The notes below the pieces were generated by a model. It had not been told where the DNA came from, made no database searches, and saw only the letters and a list, made by a program, of their open reading frames with translations. Position numbers and translations under genes: made by a program. This document shows, piece by piece, positions 15,422 through 23,072 of a DNA stretch of 32,916 nt. The DNA comes from an uncultured Collinsella sp. (GTDB taxonomy: Bacteria; Actinomycetota; Coriobacteriia; Coriobacteriales; Coriobacteriaceae). How positions within the stretch are numbered: the first letter of the stretch is position 1; each line of letters opens with the position of its first letter. Where the stretch lies: positions 1-32,916 of the forward strand of contig CATXWM010000023.1 of assembly GCA_958403205.1 (NCBI GenBank), given 5' to 3'.

Positions 15422-16732
15422 TTACGCCACGAAGAAGTAGACGAGGAAGGCGAGGGCTGCGATCCACATGAGCGGCTTGATCTTGGAGGCCTCGCCCTTA
15501 AAGAGCGCGACGACCACGTAGGCGATAAAGCCCAGGCCAATGCCGGCAGAGATGGAGTAGGTGAAGGGCACGCCGGCGACAATCATGAACGCCGGGAAAC
15601 CCTGCGACACGTCGGACCAGTCGATCTCGGAGGCCTCGCTCATCATGAGGTAGCCGACGTAGACCAGAGCACCGCAGGTGGCGGCGCTGGAAACGATGGT
15701 GACGATGGGGGAGAAGAACGCGGCGAGAATGAACAGCACGCCGGTGGTGACGGAGGTGAGGCCCGTGCGGCCACCGTCGGCAGCGCCAGAGGTGGACTCG
15801 ACGAAGGTGGTGATGGAGGAGACGCCCATGAAACCGCCCACAGCAGCGGCGGCAGAGTCGACGATCAGAATCTCCTTGATATTCTCGACGTTGCCGTCGT
15901 CGGTGAGGAACTCGCCCTGCTTGGCCACGGCCATCGCGGTGCCCATGGTGTCGAAGAAGTCACTCATGAGCAACGAGAACGAGATGACGAGGAGCGCGGG
16001 GTCGGTAAGGACCTTGACGATGGCAGGCACGCCGCCGGCGTCGGCGATGGGGCCACCGATGCTCGAGAAGTCGAGCGGGGCGATGATACCGGTCGGAGCC
16101 TGGGTCACACCTAGGGGGATACCGGCGATGACGGCGACGACGATGCCGATGAGCAGCGAGCCGGGGACGTTGCGGCAGGCGAGGGCGACTGTCACCAGGA
16201 TGGAGATGATGCCGACGATGAAGGTGGGGGAGGTGATGTCGCCCAGACCGACGAGTGTACCGGCGCCAGCGGTGATAATGCCGGCATCGCACAGGCCAAT
16301 CATGGCGATGAACAGGCCCAGACCCACCGAGATGGCGTGACGCAGGACAACCGGGATGGCGTCCATGATGGCCTCGCGCAGGCCACAAAGCACGAGCAGC
16401 AAGATGACGACGCCCTCAAGGAAGATGACGCTCATGGCCACGTGCCAGTCACCGCCGCAGACGGTGGTGGTGATTCCAGCGATCATCGCGTTGACGCCTA
16501 AGCCCGACGCGCAGGCGAGCGGGCGGTTGGCGAAGATGCCCATGCAGATGGTCATGATGCCGGCGCCCAGGCAGGTGACGCAGGCGAGCGCTCCCGCATC
16601 GATGCCAGCGCCCGAGAGCACCGCGGGGTTGACGGCGATGATGTAGGCCATCGCCAGGAATGTTGTCAGTCCAGCGCGAAGTTCGGTCCCGATTGTGGAC
16701 TTGCGCTCACTGACGTGAAAAAGTTCGTCCAT
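15422..16732 (-). CDS. AzgA-family purine (hypoxanthine/guanine-type) permease
   Basis: A 436-aa integral membrane protein of the NCS2/AzgA family with about 12-14 hydrophobic helices. Family signatures include TELRAGLTTFLAMAYIIAVN near the N-terminus, ASGLGVNAMI, the SDFFDTMGTAMAVAKQGEFL region in the middle, and TTFVESTSGAADGGRTGLTS. AzgA/PbuG/GhxP members import hypoxanthine, guanine or adenine with protons. ATG at 16732 follows AAGGAAAGGG; an upstream ATG at 16777 has no such site. No purine riboswitch is visible in the short leader. Repeated words lie upstream at 16807-16833. Confidence 0.9.
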   Translation of the reverse strand: MDELFHVSERKSTIGTELRAGLTTFLAMAYIIAVNPAVLSGAGIDAGALACVTCLGAGIMTICMGIFANRPLACASGLGVNAMIAGITTTVCGGDWHVAMSVIFLEGVVILLLVLCGLREAIMDAIPVVLRHAISVGLGLFIAMIGLCDAGIITAGAGTLVGLGDITSPTFIVGIISILVTVALACRNVPGSLLIGIVVAVIAGIPLGVTQAPTGIIAPLDFSSIGGPIADAGGVPAIVKVLTDPALLVISFSLLMSDFFDTMGTAMAVAKQGEFLTDDGNVENIKEILIVDSAAAAVGGFMGVSSITTFVESTSGAADGGRTGLTSVTTGVLFILAAFFSPIVTIVSSAATCGALVYVGYLMMSEASEIDWSDVSQGFPAFMIVAGVPFTYSISAGIGLGFIAYVVVALFKGEASKIKPLMWIAALAFLVYFFVA

Positions 16733-16806
16733 GCATACCCTTTCCTTGTTCGGCCCCGAGTTTAGGCCGATTGACACGAACTCAACTACTATATCGCCTT
16801 TGAAAG

Positions 16807-16833
16807 GTTGATGTTCCTCGCATGTTGATGTTC
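16807..16833. repeat. Direct repeat GTTGATGTTC x2 in a divergent promoter region
   Basis: GTTGATGTTC occurs at 16807-16816 and 16824-16833, start-to-start 17 bases, between the divergent permease and deformylase-like genes. It may be a regulator site for either gene. Confidence 0.4.
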
Positions 16834-16886
16834 GGCGCTTTGTAGCAGACGGACGGTATTTTTCGCATGAAAATGTGTGGGTACCG

Positions 16887-16892
16887 TATACT
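16887..16892 (+). promoter_or_regulatory. Likely -10 box for the deformylase-like gene
   Basis: TATACT in CCGTATACTT, 32 bases upstream of the ATG at 16925. No clear -35. Confidence 0.4.
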
Positions 16893-16924
16893 TAAGCAGT
16901 TACAACGACCCTATGGAGGAACGT

Positions 16925-17344
16925 ATGATTAAAGAGCTCTGCCACGACGAGGCTATTCTGTCCCAGCGTTGCGAGGTCGCGACCGTCGAGGACGAGTCGG
17001 TGGCACAGGACCTGATCGATACCATCAAGTCGCTCGACGATGCCGGCTGCCTCGCCGCCAACCAGATCGGCGTCACCAAGAAGGTCTGCGTCTATCTGGA
17101 CGACGCCGGCGAGCCCCATGTGCTCTACAACCCCCGTCTGGTGTTTGGCCTGGGTGCCAGCAAGATGGAGGAGAGCTGCCTGACGCACGGGGAGGTCACC
17201 AAGTCCACGCGCTACATCAAGTGCAAGGTTGCCTTTGACCAGATCGTCGACGGCAAGATGAAGGAGTGCCGCCGCGACTACGCGGGCTTTGAGGCACAGA
17301 TGATCCAGCATATGATCGATCACTGTCTTGGAAAGTTGGTCTAA
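16925..17344 (+). CDS. Peptide deformylase-like protein with the catalytic Glu replaced
   Basis: A 139-aa protein of the peptide deformylase family. Motif 1 is GCLAANQIG (about 41-49, with the usual Gln47) and motif 2 carries the metal-ligand Cys85 in ESCLTHGE. Motif 3 reads HMIDH (129-133) in place of HEIDH. The metal-binding His residues are kept, but the general-base Glu is Met, so ordinary removal of N-formyl groups from nascent proteins is doubtful. ATG has TGGAGG a few bases upstream; a longer frame from 16877 lies across the promoter. A second, more canonical member is at 24820-25230. The stop codon falls inside a long inverted repeat. Confidence 0.87.
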   Translation: MIKELCHDEAILSQRCEVATVEDESVAQDLIDTIKSLDDAGCLAANQIGVTKKVCVYLDDAGEPHVLYNPRLVFGLGASKMEESCLTHGEVTKSTRYIKCKVAFDQIVDGKMKECRRDYAGFEAQMIQHMIDHCLGKLV

Positions 17345-17447
17345 GGGGACCAAAGCACCGCACCTTGCCGCTCAATCGTCGCTCGCGTACCTTAAGTACG
17401 CTTCGCTCCTCTTTCGTGGCAATCTGCGGCACTTTGACCCCTTAGAC
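17339..17447. repeat. Long imperfect inverted repeat at the 3' end of the deformylase-like gene
   Basis: GTCTAAGGGG (17339-17348) pairs perfectly with CCCCTTAGAC (17438-17447). Further partial pairing follows inwards (CAAAG/CTTTG, CCGCA/TGCGG, TTGCC/GGCAA), and an inner hairpin GCGTAC-CTTAA-GTACGC forms the tip region. The TAA stop (17342-17344) is inside the left arm. It differs in sequence from the other palindromes but has the same placement. Confidence 0.65.
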
Positions 17448-17488
17448 GACCTGCGGGGTTAACTTGGTTGAGTTTATCCTGCTTGAAT

Positions 17489-17525
17489 AGCCCGGGCATG
17501 ACATTGTTGTCATGTCCGGGCTTTT
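17489..17525 (+). terminator. Intrinsic terminator upstream of the bile salt hydrolase gene
   Basis: A 15-bp stem with one G-U-type position (17489-17503 with 17508-17522), a TTGT loop and a T-rich tail. It closes the deformylase-like transcription unit. Confidence 0.85.
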
Positions 17526-17588
17526 GTGTTTAGCGCCTTTTTGTTTGGAGACAATGAAATTAGCAAGAACGTAAAGCTAGGAGGCGCT

Positions 17589-18554
17589 ATGTGTACGAGT
17601 ATTCGATTCACCGATAATTCTGGCCACATGTATCTGGGCCGCAATCTCGACTGGAGCTTTGACTACGGCCAACAGGTTCGCGTGATGCCGCGCGGGTTTC
17701 ACATTCCGTATTCGTTTATCGACGACGCGACAGCGGCGCACGCGGTGATCGGTATGTGCATCGATTACAGGAACTACCCTATGTTCTTCGATTGCGGCAA
17801 CGATGCGGGCCTCGCCGTGGCGGGTCTCAATTTCCCGGGTTATGCCGAGTATGCCGAGGACCCTGTCAACGGCAAGACCAATATCGCGGCCTATGAGTTT
17901 CCCCTGTGGGTGGCAGCGACGTTCTCGACGGTCGATGAGGTCGAGGCCGCGCTGCGCGATACGGTGATTGTCGCCAAATCTGCCGGAGAGGGGCTGGGCG
18001 TGTCACTGCTCCATTGGATTATCGGCGACAGCCAGCGCAGCATCGTGGTCGAGATGATGGCCGACGGCCTGCATGTATACGACGATCCGGTCGACACCCT
18101 TGCCAATCAGCCGACCTTCCCGTGGCATATGGAAAACCTACGCACCTATATCACCGCCACAAGCGATTTTCCGCAAACGGCGACGTGGCGTGGCGCCGAG
18201 CTTAAGCCCTATGGAGCCGGTGCCGGCATGCGCGGCATTCCGGGCGATTGCTATTCGCCAAGCCGTTTTGTAAAGGCGGCGTACCTCAATGCCAATTACC
18301 CGCAAAAGGAGAGCGAGACCGAAAACGTCGTCCGCATGCTCCGCTCGCTCGAGGGCGTGGTGATGATCGAGGGAGCGTCCAGGATGGGCGATGGCAAGTT
18401 CGAGAAGACTATCTACACCGGATGCTTTAGCGCGCGCACGGGCAATTATTACTACGCGATGTATGGGGATCCGTCGATTCGCTACGTGAGCCTGATGGAT
18501 GCCGAGGGCGCGAGCCCCGATAGGCTCGTGGTTCCCGAGCCGCGCCGTTCGTAG
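17589..18554 (+). CDS. bsh: Bile salt hydrolase / choloylglycine hydrolase
   Basis: A 321-aa Ntn-hydrolase that cleaves the amide bond of glycine- or taurine-conjugated bile acids. After removal of Met1, Cys2 is the nucleophile (MCTSIRF). The other active-site residues sit where expected: Arg18 and Asp21 in GRNLDWS, Asn81 in GLNFPGYAEY, Asn173 in LANQPTF and Arg226 in SPSRF. Length and motifs fit bile salt hydrolases rather than penicillin acylases, but the boundary is not absolute. AGGAGG precedes the ATG. No signal peptide is seen, so the enzyme is cytoplasmic. The gene stands alone between two terminators, with no bile-acid transporter beside it, and indicates a gut habitat. Confidence 0.93.
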   Translation: MCTSIRFTDNSGHMYLGRNLDWSFDYGQQVRVMPRGFHIPYSFIDDATAAHAVIGMCIDYRNYPMFFDCGNDAGLAVAGLNFPGYAEYAEDPVNGKTNIAAYEFPLWVAATFSTVDEVEAALRDTVIVAKSAGEGLGVSLLHWIIGDSQRSIVVEMMADGLHVYDDPVDTLANQPTFPWHMENLRTYITATSDFPQTATWRGAELKPYGAGAGMRGIPGDCYSPSRFVKAAYLNANYPQKESETENVVRMLRSLEGVVMIEGASRMGDGKFEKTIYTGCFSARTGNYYYAMYGDPSIRYVSLMDAEGASPDRLVVPEPRRS

Positions 18555-18578
18555 CCGATGGCTTTACCGCAATGCAAA

Positions 18579-18612
18579 GCGGCCCTGCATCTCCCGTGAG
18601 GTGCAGGGCCGC
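18579..18612. terminator. Terminator between converging bsh and kup
   Basis: A GC-rich 15-bp stem, nearly perfect, with CCGT at the tip, 24 bases after the bsh stop and 21 bases from the kup stop. It probably serves both genes. Confidence 0.8.
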
Positions 18613-18633
18613 TGTCGTTGATTTATGGCGCCG

Positions 18634-20883
18634 CTAGAAGTTGGCGTCGTTGAGTTGTTCGTTCTCGAGGCCGTCGAGCTGTTGCTGTTCGGGCGTATCG
18701 GCGACACTCTCGAGCAGCTCGGTGGGATCGACGTTCATGCTCTTGCCGGCCTCGTTGCCGTTGACCAAGTCGTCCGAGAAGATGTCGACTTCCATTTCCT
18801 CGGCCTCTTCGATCTGGATCTCGAGCGGCACCTGGGTGCGCACGAGTTTGACGGCCGGGCGCATGCGGGCAAAGAGCGGCACGTACTCGATGATGATGGC
18901 CGAGTTCTCGAGACCATACCAACGTGCCGGGCTTCCGCAGGCGCGGCGGACGGCGTACTTGATGGCCATGACGCGATGGTCGTTGCGGTTGATGTCCGTT
19001 TCGGGGGCAAGCATCTTGCGCAGCATGCAAAAACGGAAGTCGCCCACGTTGCCGCGCGTCTCGTAGATGGAGTAGGTGTGGTGCTGCGGCGGCAACTCAC
19101 CCGAGGCCATCAGGTCGCCGACGATCTGGCGCAGGTAGGCGTTGATGCGCTGATTGACCTTAAAGCCCAGGTCCAAGCGCACGCGGAACAGGAAGTCTGT
19201 GCCAAAGGTCTCAACGGAATACTCGTGCGTATAGGGCTCATCGGTGACATGCACGTTGATGAACCAGTATGCCTTGGCACGCTTGGGATGCTTATCCAAG
19301 ATGGAGTAGAGCACGTCGCGGTCGAGCGTGAGCGGGTCGGGACTGTTGGTAAGGAACACCAGATTGTCGGCGAGCACGGGGTAGGTCTCGTCGTTGCGCA
19401 GGCGGCCGAGCTGGTCGATGTACTTGGAGACGGGCAGCAGGATCGTCTGCGTGCGCTCGATGGCGGTGCCGCGGCGCCACACGTACATAAGGCCAAACAG
19501 CAGCGCGGCCAGGAAGATCATGACGTAGCCGCCGTCAAAGAACATGGTGAGGCACGAAGCGAAGAAGCACAGCTCAATGGCACCAAAGAGCAGGGCGAAG
19601 ACGCAGGCGCCCAGCTTGTGCTTGAGGATGCCGGCGATGTAGCTCGTCAAAAGCGTCGTGGTCATGAGCATGGTCACGGTAATGGCGAGGCCGTAGGCGC
19701 TCTCCATGCGCTCGGAGTTTTGGAACAGCAGCACGATGAAGATACAGCCGACCCACATGATGTTGTTGACGAGCGGAATATAGAGTTGGCCCTTGGTGTC
19801 GCTGGGGTAGTGGATGCGCAGATGCGGCATAAGGTTGAGGCGCGTTGCCTCCGAAACCAACGAGAACGAGCCGGTGATGAGCGCCTGCGAGGCGATGATG
19901 GCCGCCACGGCCGAAAGCACAATGGCAAAGGGGCGCAGGGGCTCGGGGAGCATCATATAGAACGGGTTGACGATATCCATCGCGAGCATCTGGGGATTGG
20001 AATTGTTGGCGAGCAGCCAAGCGCCCTGACCCAGATAGTTAAGGATGAGGGCTGCCTTTACGAACGGCCAGGATGCGTAAATGTTAGCCTTGCCCACGTG
20101 ACCCATGTCCGAATAGAGCGCCTCGGCGCCGGTCGTCGACAGGAAGACGAAGCCGAGCACCATGATGCCCGAGTGGTTGATGGGCGAGAACAGGAACATG
20201 ATGCCGCGGATGGGGTTGAGCGCGCGCAAGATGGACAGGTTGCCGAGCATGTTGAACAGGCCGGCGCCTGCCAGGAACAGGAACCACAGTGTCATGAGCG
20301 GGCCGAACAGCTTGCCGATCGACGAGGTACCGGCGCGCTGCATGGCAAATAGGCCGCAGATAATGATGATGGTAATAATGATGACGTTGGTCTGGCCGTC
20401 ACCCAGCAGCGCATGGCCCCATTCGATGGTGCGCAAGCCCTCGATGGCTGTGGTGACCGTGACCGCTGGGGTGAGGATGCCGTCGGCGAGCAGCGCCGCG
20501 CCGCCGATCATGGCGGGGAGAATCAGCCACGGCGCCACCTTACGCACGAGACTGAACAGGGCGAAGATGCCGCCTTCGTTATGGTTATCGGCCTTCATGG
20601 CGATTACAACGTACTTGACCGTGGTCACGAGTGTCATGGTCCAGATGACGAGCGAAAGCGCGCCCAAGATCATGTCCTCGCTGACGGTGCCGATGCCGCC
20701 GTTGTTGGCGACGATTGATTTCATGGTGTACATGGGGCTTGTGCCGATGTCACCGTAGACGACGCCGAGCGTTACGAGCAGCATGCCAGCGGAGAGGGGA
20801 ATGGCTCCATGCCCGCCTTGACTACGCCGGTCTTGGAGGCTTGCCTCCAGCTTGTTGTGTGCCACGTGGACTCCCTTGGACAT
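18634..20883 (-). CDS. kup: KUP/HAK/KT-family potassium uptake protein
   Basis: A 749-aa membrane protein. The family signature GVVYGDIGTSPMYT is at about 40-53, with about 12 hydrophobic helices up to about residue 480. A long cytosolic C-terminal domain follows, ending in an acidic tail. Kup proteins import K+ with protons and are often controlled by c-di-AMP. The ATG at 20883 is used; a GTG at 20865 with AAGGGAG five bases upstream is a strong alternative giving a protein six residues shorter. A TATAAA box (20921-20926) lies upstream on this strand. I saw no c-di-AMP riboswitch in the 139-base gap. Confidence 0.92.
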   Translation of the reverse strand: MSKGVHVAHNKLEASLQDRRSQGGHGAIPLSAGMLLVTLGVVYGDIGTSPMYTMKSIVANNGGIGTVSEDMILGALSLVIWTMTLVTTVKYVVIAMKADNHNEGGIFALFSLVRKVAPWLILPAMIGGAALLADGILTPAVTVTTAIEGLRTIEWGHALLGDGQTNVIIITIIIICGLFAMQRAGTSSIGKLFGPLMTLWFLFLAGAGLFNMLGNLSILRALNPIRGIMFLFSPINHSGIMVLGFVFLSTTGAEALYSDMGHVGKANIYASWPFVKAALILNYLGQGAWLLANNSNPQMLAMDIVNPFYMMLPEPLRPFAIVLSAVAAIIASQALITGSFSLVSEATRLNLMPHLRIHYPSDTKGQLYIPLVNNIMWVGCIFIVLLFQNSERMESAYGLAITVTMLMTTTLLTSYIAGILKHKLGACVFALLFGAIELCFFASCLTMFFDGGYVMIFLAALLFGLMYVWRRGTAIERTQTILLPVSKYIDQLGRLRNDETYPVLADNLVFLTNSPDPLTLDRDVLYSILDKHPKRAKAYWFINVHVTDEPYTHEYSVETFGTDFLFRVRLDLGFKVNQRINAYLRQIVGDLMASGELPPQHHTYSIYETRGNVGDFRFCMLRKMLAPETDINRNDHRVMAIKYAVRRACGSPARWYGLENSAIIIEYVPLFARMRPAVKLVRTQVPLEIQIEEAEEMEVDIFSDDLVNGNEAGKSMNVDPTELLESVADTPEQQQLDGLENEQLNDANF

Positions 20884-20964
20884 CTGGCCTCTGCCACGAG
20901 CAGTAGACCTTTATGCCATCTTTATACATATAAGAGCAGTTTGGCACATCGGGGTGTTTTAGAC

Positions 20965-20988
20965 AATAATCCCCATCTGGGGATTATT
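20965..20988. repeat. 11-bp palindrome between kup and the EamA gene
   Basis: AATAATCCCCA (20965-20975), two bases, TGGGGATTATT (20978-20988). It could be a terminator for the EamA gene or an operator for kup. It shares the ATCCCCA/TGGGGAT core with the palindrome at 5031-5061. Confidence 0.55.
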
Positions 20989-21022
20989 CACGTACGCAGG
21001 TAGTATTTCAGAACAGGGGCTA

Positions 21023-21934
21023 TTAAGCATGTGCTGTCTGGGCGATGCCAGCCTTGGTGTTTGCGCGTTTGCCGGCGAGTTCGCAAAAAATCGCGCCGCC
21101 GATGATAAGCGCGGCGCCCATCAGGCGGACCGGTGTTATGGTTTCGCCCAAAAGGACGGCCGAGAACACGACGGCCGAAAGCGGCTCAAGGTAGCCGACG
21201 ACGGCGACGGTCTGCACAGGCAGTTTGGCGACGGCGCTAAAGTAGAGCAGGCAACCGATGCCGGTGTTGACAATGCCGAGCATGGCAACGGCGCGCCAAT
21301 CGATGCCGGCGGCAATGCTGGGGGAGAGGAACGAGGGGACACCTTGCGTGAGGAGCGTAAGGATCAACGCGGTTACAAAGGCGGCGCTCACCTGGAGCGT
21401 GGAGTTCTCGAGACCTTCGATATGTGGCGCTCCCTTGCTGGCAATGACCATCAACGCGTAGCAGAAGGCCGAAGCGATGCCGCACACGATACCCGCGATG
21501 GGCATATTGCCGCCGAGGCCTTGGGCCGCGATGAGGAAGGCGCCGCAGGCGACGGCTATGAAGCCGGTAATTTTACCGCCGGTCAGCTTCTCGCCAAAAA
21601 TGAGCGGGGAGAGGGCCATGACAATGATGGGGCCGCAGTAGTACAGCAGCGAGGATACGCCGACGCCGATCGTCTGGTAGGCACGGAACAGAAAAATCCA
21701 GCTGGCGCCCAGCGCGGCTCCCGAGAGGAGAAGGGCTGCGGCTTCGCGGGGGCGAGATGGCGCCTGCAACTTATGGCGTTGGGTGATGGCGAGGACGGTG
21801 ACAAGCGAGAGTGCGCCCAAAAACGTGCGCAGGAGCACGATATCGGAGCTCGGCAGCGCGATGGCAGCGGCGATGATGCCGTTTGAGCCAAACAATAGCA
21901 ATGCTGCTAAGTACGTAAACAGTCCGTTGTTCAT
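21023..21934 (-). CDS. EamA/DMT-family transporter
   Basis: A 303-aa protein with about ten hydrophobic helices in two EamA repeats (about 5-140 and 150-285), typical of the drug/metabolite transporter superfamily (RhaT/YdcZ-like). The second repeat has the usual GYLEPLSAVVFSAVLLGE segment. Substrates of this family range from amino acids to metabolites, so none can be assigned. GAGGGGATGTCAGCGC precedes the ATG. The gene is divergent from a LysR regulator across about 120 bases that hold a GTTCAC/GTGAAC dyad, so regulation by that neighbour is likely. Confidence 0.87.
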   Translation of the reverse strand: MNNGLFTYLAALLLFGSNGIIAAAIALPSSDIVLLRTFLGALSLVTVLAITQRHKLQAPSRPREAAALLLSGAALGASWIFLFRAYQTIGVGVSSLLYYCGPIIVMALSPLIFGEKLTGGKITGFIAVACGAFLIAAQGLGGNMPIAGIVCGIASAFCYALMVIASKGAPHIEGLENSTLQVSAAFVTALILTLLTQGVPSFLSPSIAAGIDWRAVAMLGIVNTGIGCLLYFSAVAKLPVQTVAVVGYLEPLSAVVFSAVLLGETITPVRLMGAALIIGGAIFCELAGKRANTKAGIAQTAHA

Positions 21935-21963
21935 GCGCTGACATCCCCTCTATATCCGAACAT

Positions 21964-22007
21964 GTTCACTATGGGTGAACTGGCTTTAGAAGAAAAGCCA
22001 ATATAAT
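21964..22007. promoter_or_regulatory. LysR-type dyad and -10 box between the EamA and LysR genes
   Basis: GTTCAC-N5-GTGAAC (21964-21980) is a perfect 6-bp inverted repeat with LysR-like spacing. TATAAT (22002-22007) is a good -10 for the lysR gene. The dyad lies 30 bases from the EamA start codon, so one site could control both genes. Confidence 0.55.
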
Positions 22008-22052
22008 GCATGGCAAACATGACAAAAACTCATGTAAGGGTGGGGACGTGCC

Positions 22053-22910
22053 GTGGAGACCAATATCCAAAAGATACAAGTGCTGCTTGAGACGGTGCGT
22101 GCCGGCAGCTTTACGCGTGCTGCAGAGCGGCTGAACTATTCGCAGTCGGGCGTGAGCCGCATGGTGGGCGACCTTGAGGCCGACTGGGGCTTTAAAGTGC
22201 TCGATAGAAGCCGCGAGGGCGTGGTGCTTTCTGCCGACGGGCGGCAGGTTATGCCGGCGGTCGAGGCGCTCTGCGAAGAATTCACTCGCTTGCAGCGACG
22301 GGTGGATGAGATGCGAGGGCTCATGCGTGGCAAGATCTGTATCGGTACGTTTTCGAGTGTGGCGACCCATGTGCTGCCGCCGGTGATCGCGCGGTTTCGC
22401 GCCGATCATCCGGACGTCGATTACGAGCTGCTGATGGGTGATTACTCCGAGATAGAGCAATGGGTGGCGGAAGGCCGCTGCGACCTGGGCTTTATTCCGC
22501 GTGAGCCACGCGGCGCCGGCATGGCGTCGCGGCCGTTGGTACAAGACGAGCTGATGGCCGTGGTGCCAGCGGACTCCTCGCTTGCCACCGCGGAGGTCGT
22601 TTCCCTTGCCGATTTGGCCAACGAGCAGTTTATTCTGCTGGAACGCGGTGGCGACGACGAGATTACGCCGCTGTTTCGCCGCGCGGGCCTGACGGTGCGC
22701 TCAAAACTGTCGACCTGGGATGACTATGCGATTATGGCCATGGTCGAGGACGGTCTGGGCGTGAGCATTCTTCCGGCGCTCATCTTGCGCCGCTGCCAGT
22801 TCGATATTGCCGTGCGCCCGCTCGAGGGACATCCTCATCGCCAGATTAATGCCATATATCGCACGGCTGACGTTTCTCTTGCGGCGGCTCGTTTCCTTGA
22901 ATATCCCTAA
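22053..22910 (+). CDS. LysR-family transcriptional regulator divergent from the EamA transporter
   Basis: A 285-aa LysR protein. The helix-turn-helix is at about 1-60 (VRAGSFTRAAERLNYSQSGV) and the effector domain at about 90-285. It starts at a GTG (22053) with only a weak upstream purine stretch (AAGGGTGGGG). Placement back-to-back with a transporter gene is the usual arrangement of a LysR regulator and its target; the effector is probably the transported compound, which is unknown. Confidence 0.88.
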   Translation: METNIQKIQVLLETVRAGSFTRAAERLNYSQSGVSRMVGDLEADWGFKVLDRSREGVVLSADGRQVMPAVEALCEEFTRLQRRVDEMRGLMRGKICIGTFSSVATHVLPPVIARFRADHPDVDYELLMGDYSEIEQWVAEGRCDLGFIPREPRGAGMASRPLVQDELMAVVPADSSLATAEVVSLADLANEQFILLERGGDDEITPLFRRAGLTVRSKLSTWDDYAIMAMVEDGLGVSILPALILRRCQFDIAVRPLEGHPHRQINAIYRTADVSLAAARFLEYP

Positions 22911-22970
22911 AAGCGCGTACCTGTTGTCCACTTTGGGACAATTCTCGGGGCTCGGTACATTTTCTTATGA

Positions 22971-23051
22971 AATTGAACTTTCGGATAATGCGTCGCGCTA
23001 TACTGCTGCCTAAATTGAACTCAGGTTCAATTCGTGTTCTATAAATTGAAC
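22971..23051. promoter_or_regulatory. Operator array AATTGAAC upstream of the XRE-aminotransferase gene
   Basis: AATTGAAC occurs at 22971-22978, 23013-23020 and 23044-23051; the middle copy forms a perfect palindrome with GTTCAATT (23025-23032). Start-to-start spacings of 42 and 31 bases are close to four and three helical turns. A TATACT -10 box is at 22999-23004, so the palindrome lies near the transcription start. This fits autoregulation by the XRE domain encoded directly downstream. Confidence 0.65.
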
Positions 23052-23072
23052 TTTGCCAGCAAGGAGGTTCTA

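Noticed and set aside
16733..16924. Possible purine riboswitch before the AzgA-type permease
   Set aside because: No purine aptamer core words are seen and the likely leader is too short.
18625..20352. 575-aa open frame on the plus strand
   Set aside because: It lies wholly antisense to kup, is rich in His/Asp/Val from GC-biased shadow coding, has no family motifs, and kup is certain.
20884..21022. Possible c-di-AMP (ydaO) riboswitch before kup
   Set aside because: The 139-base gap lacks the conserved ydaO words and contains only a palindrome and a -10-like box.
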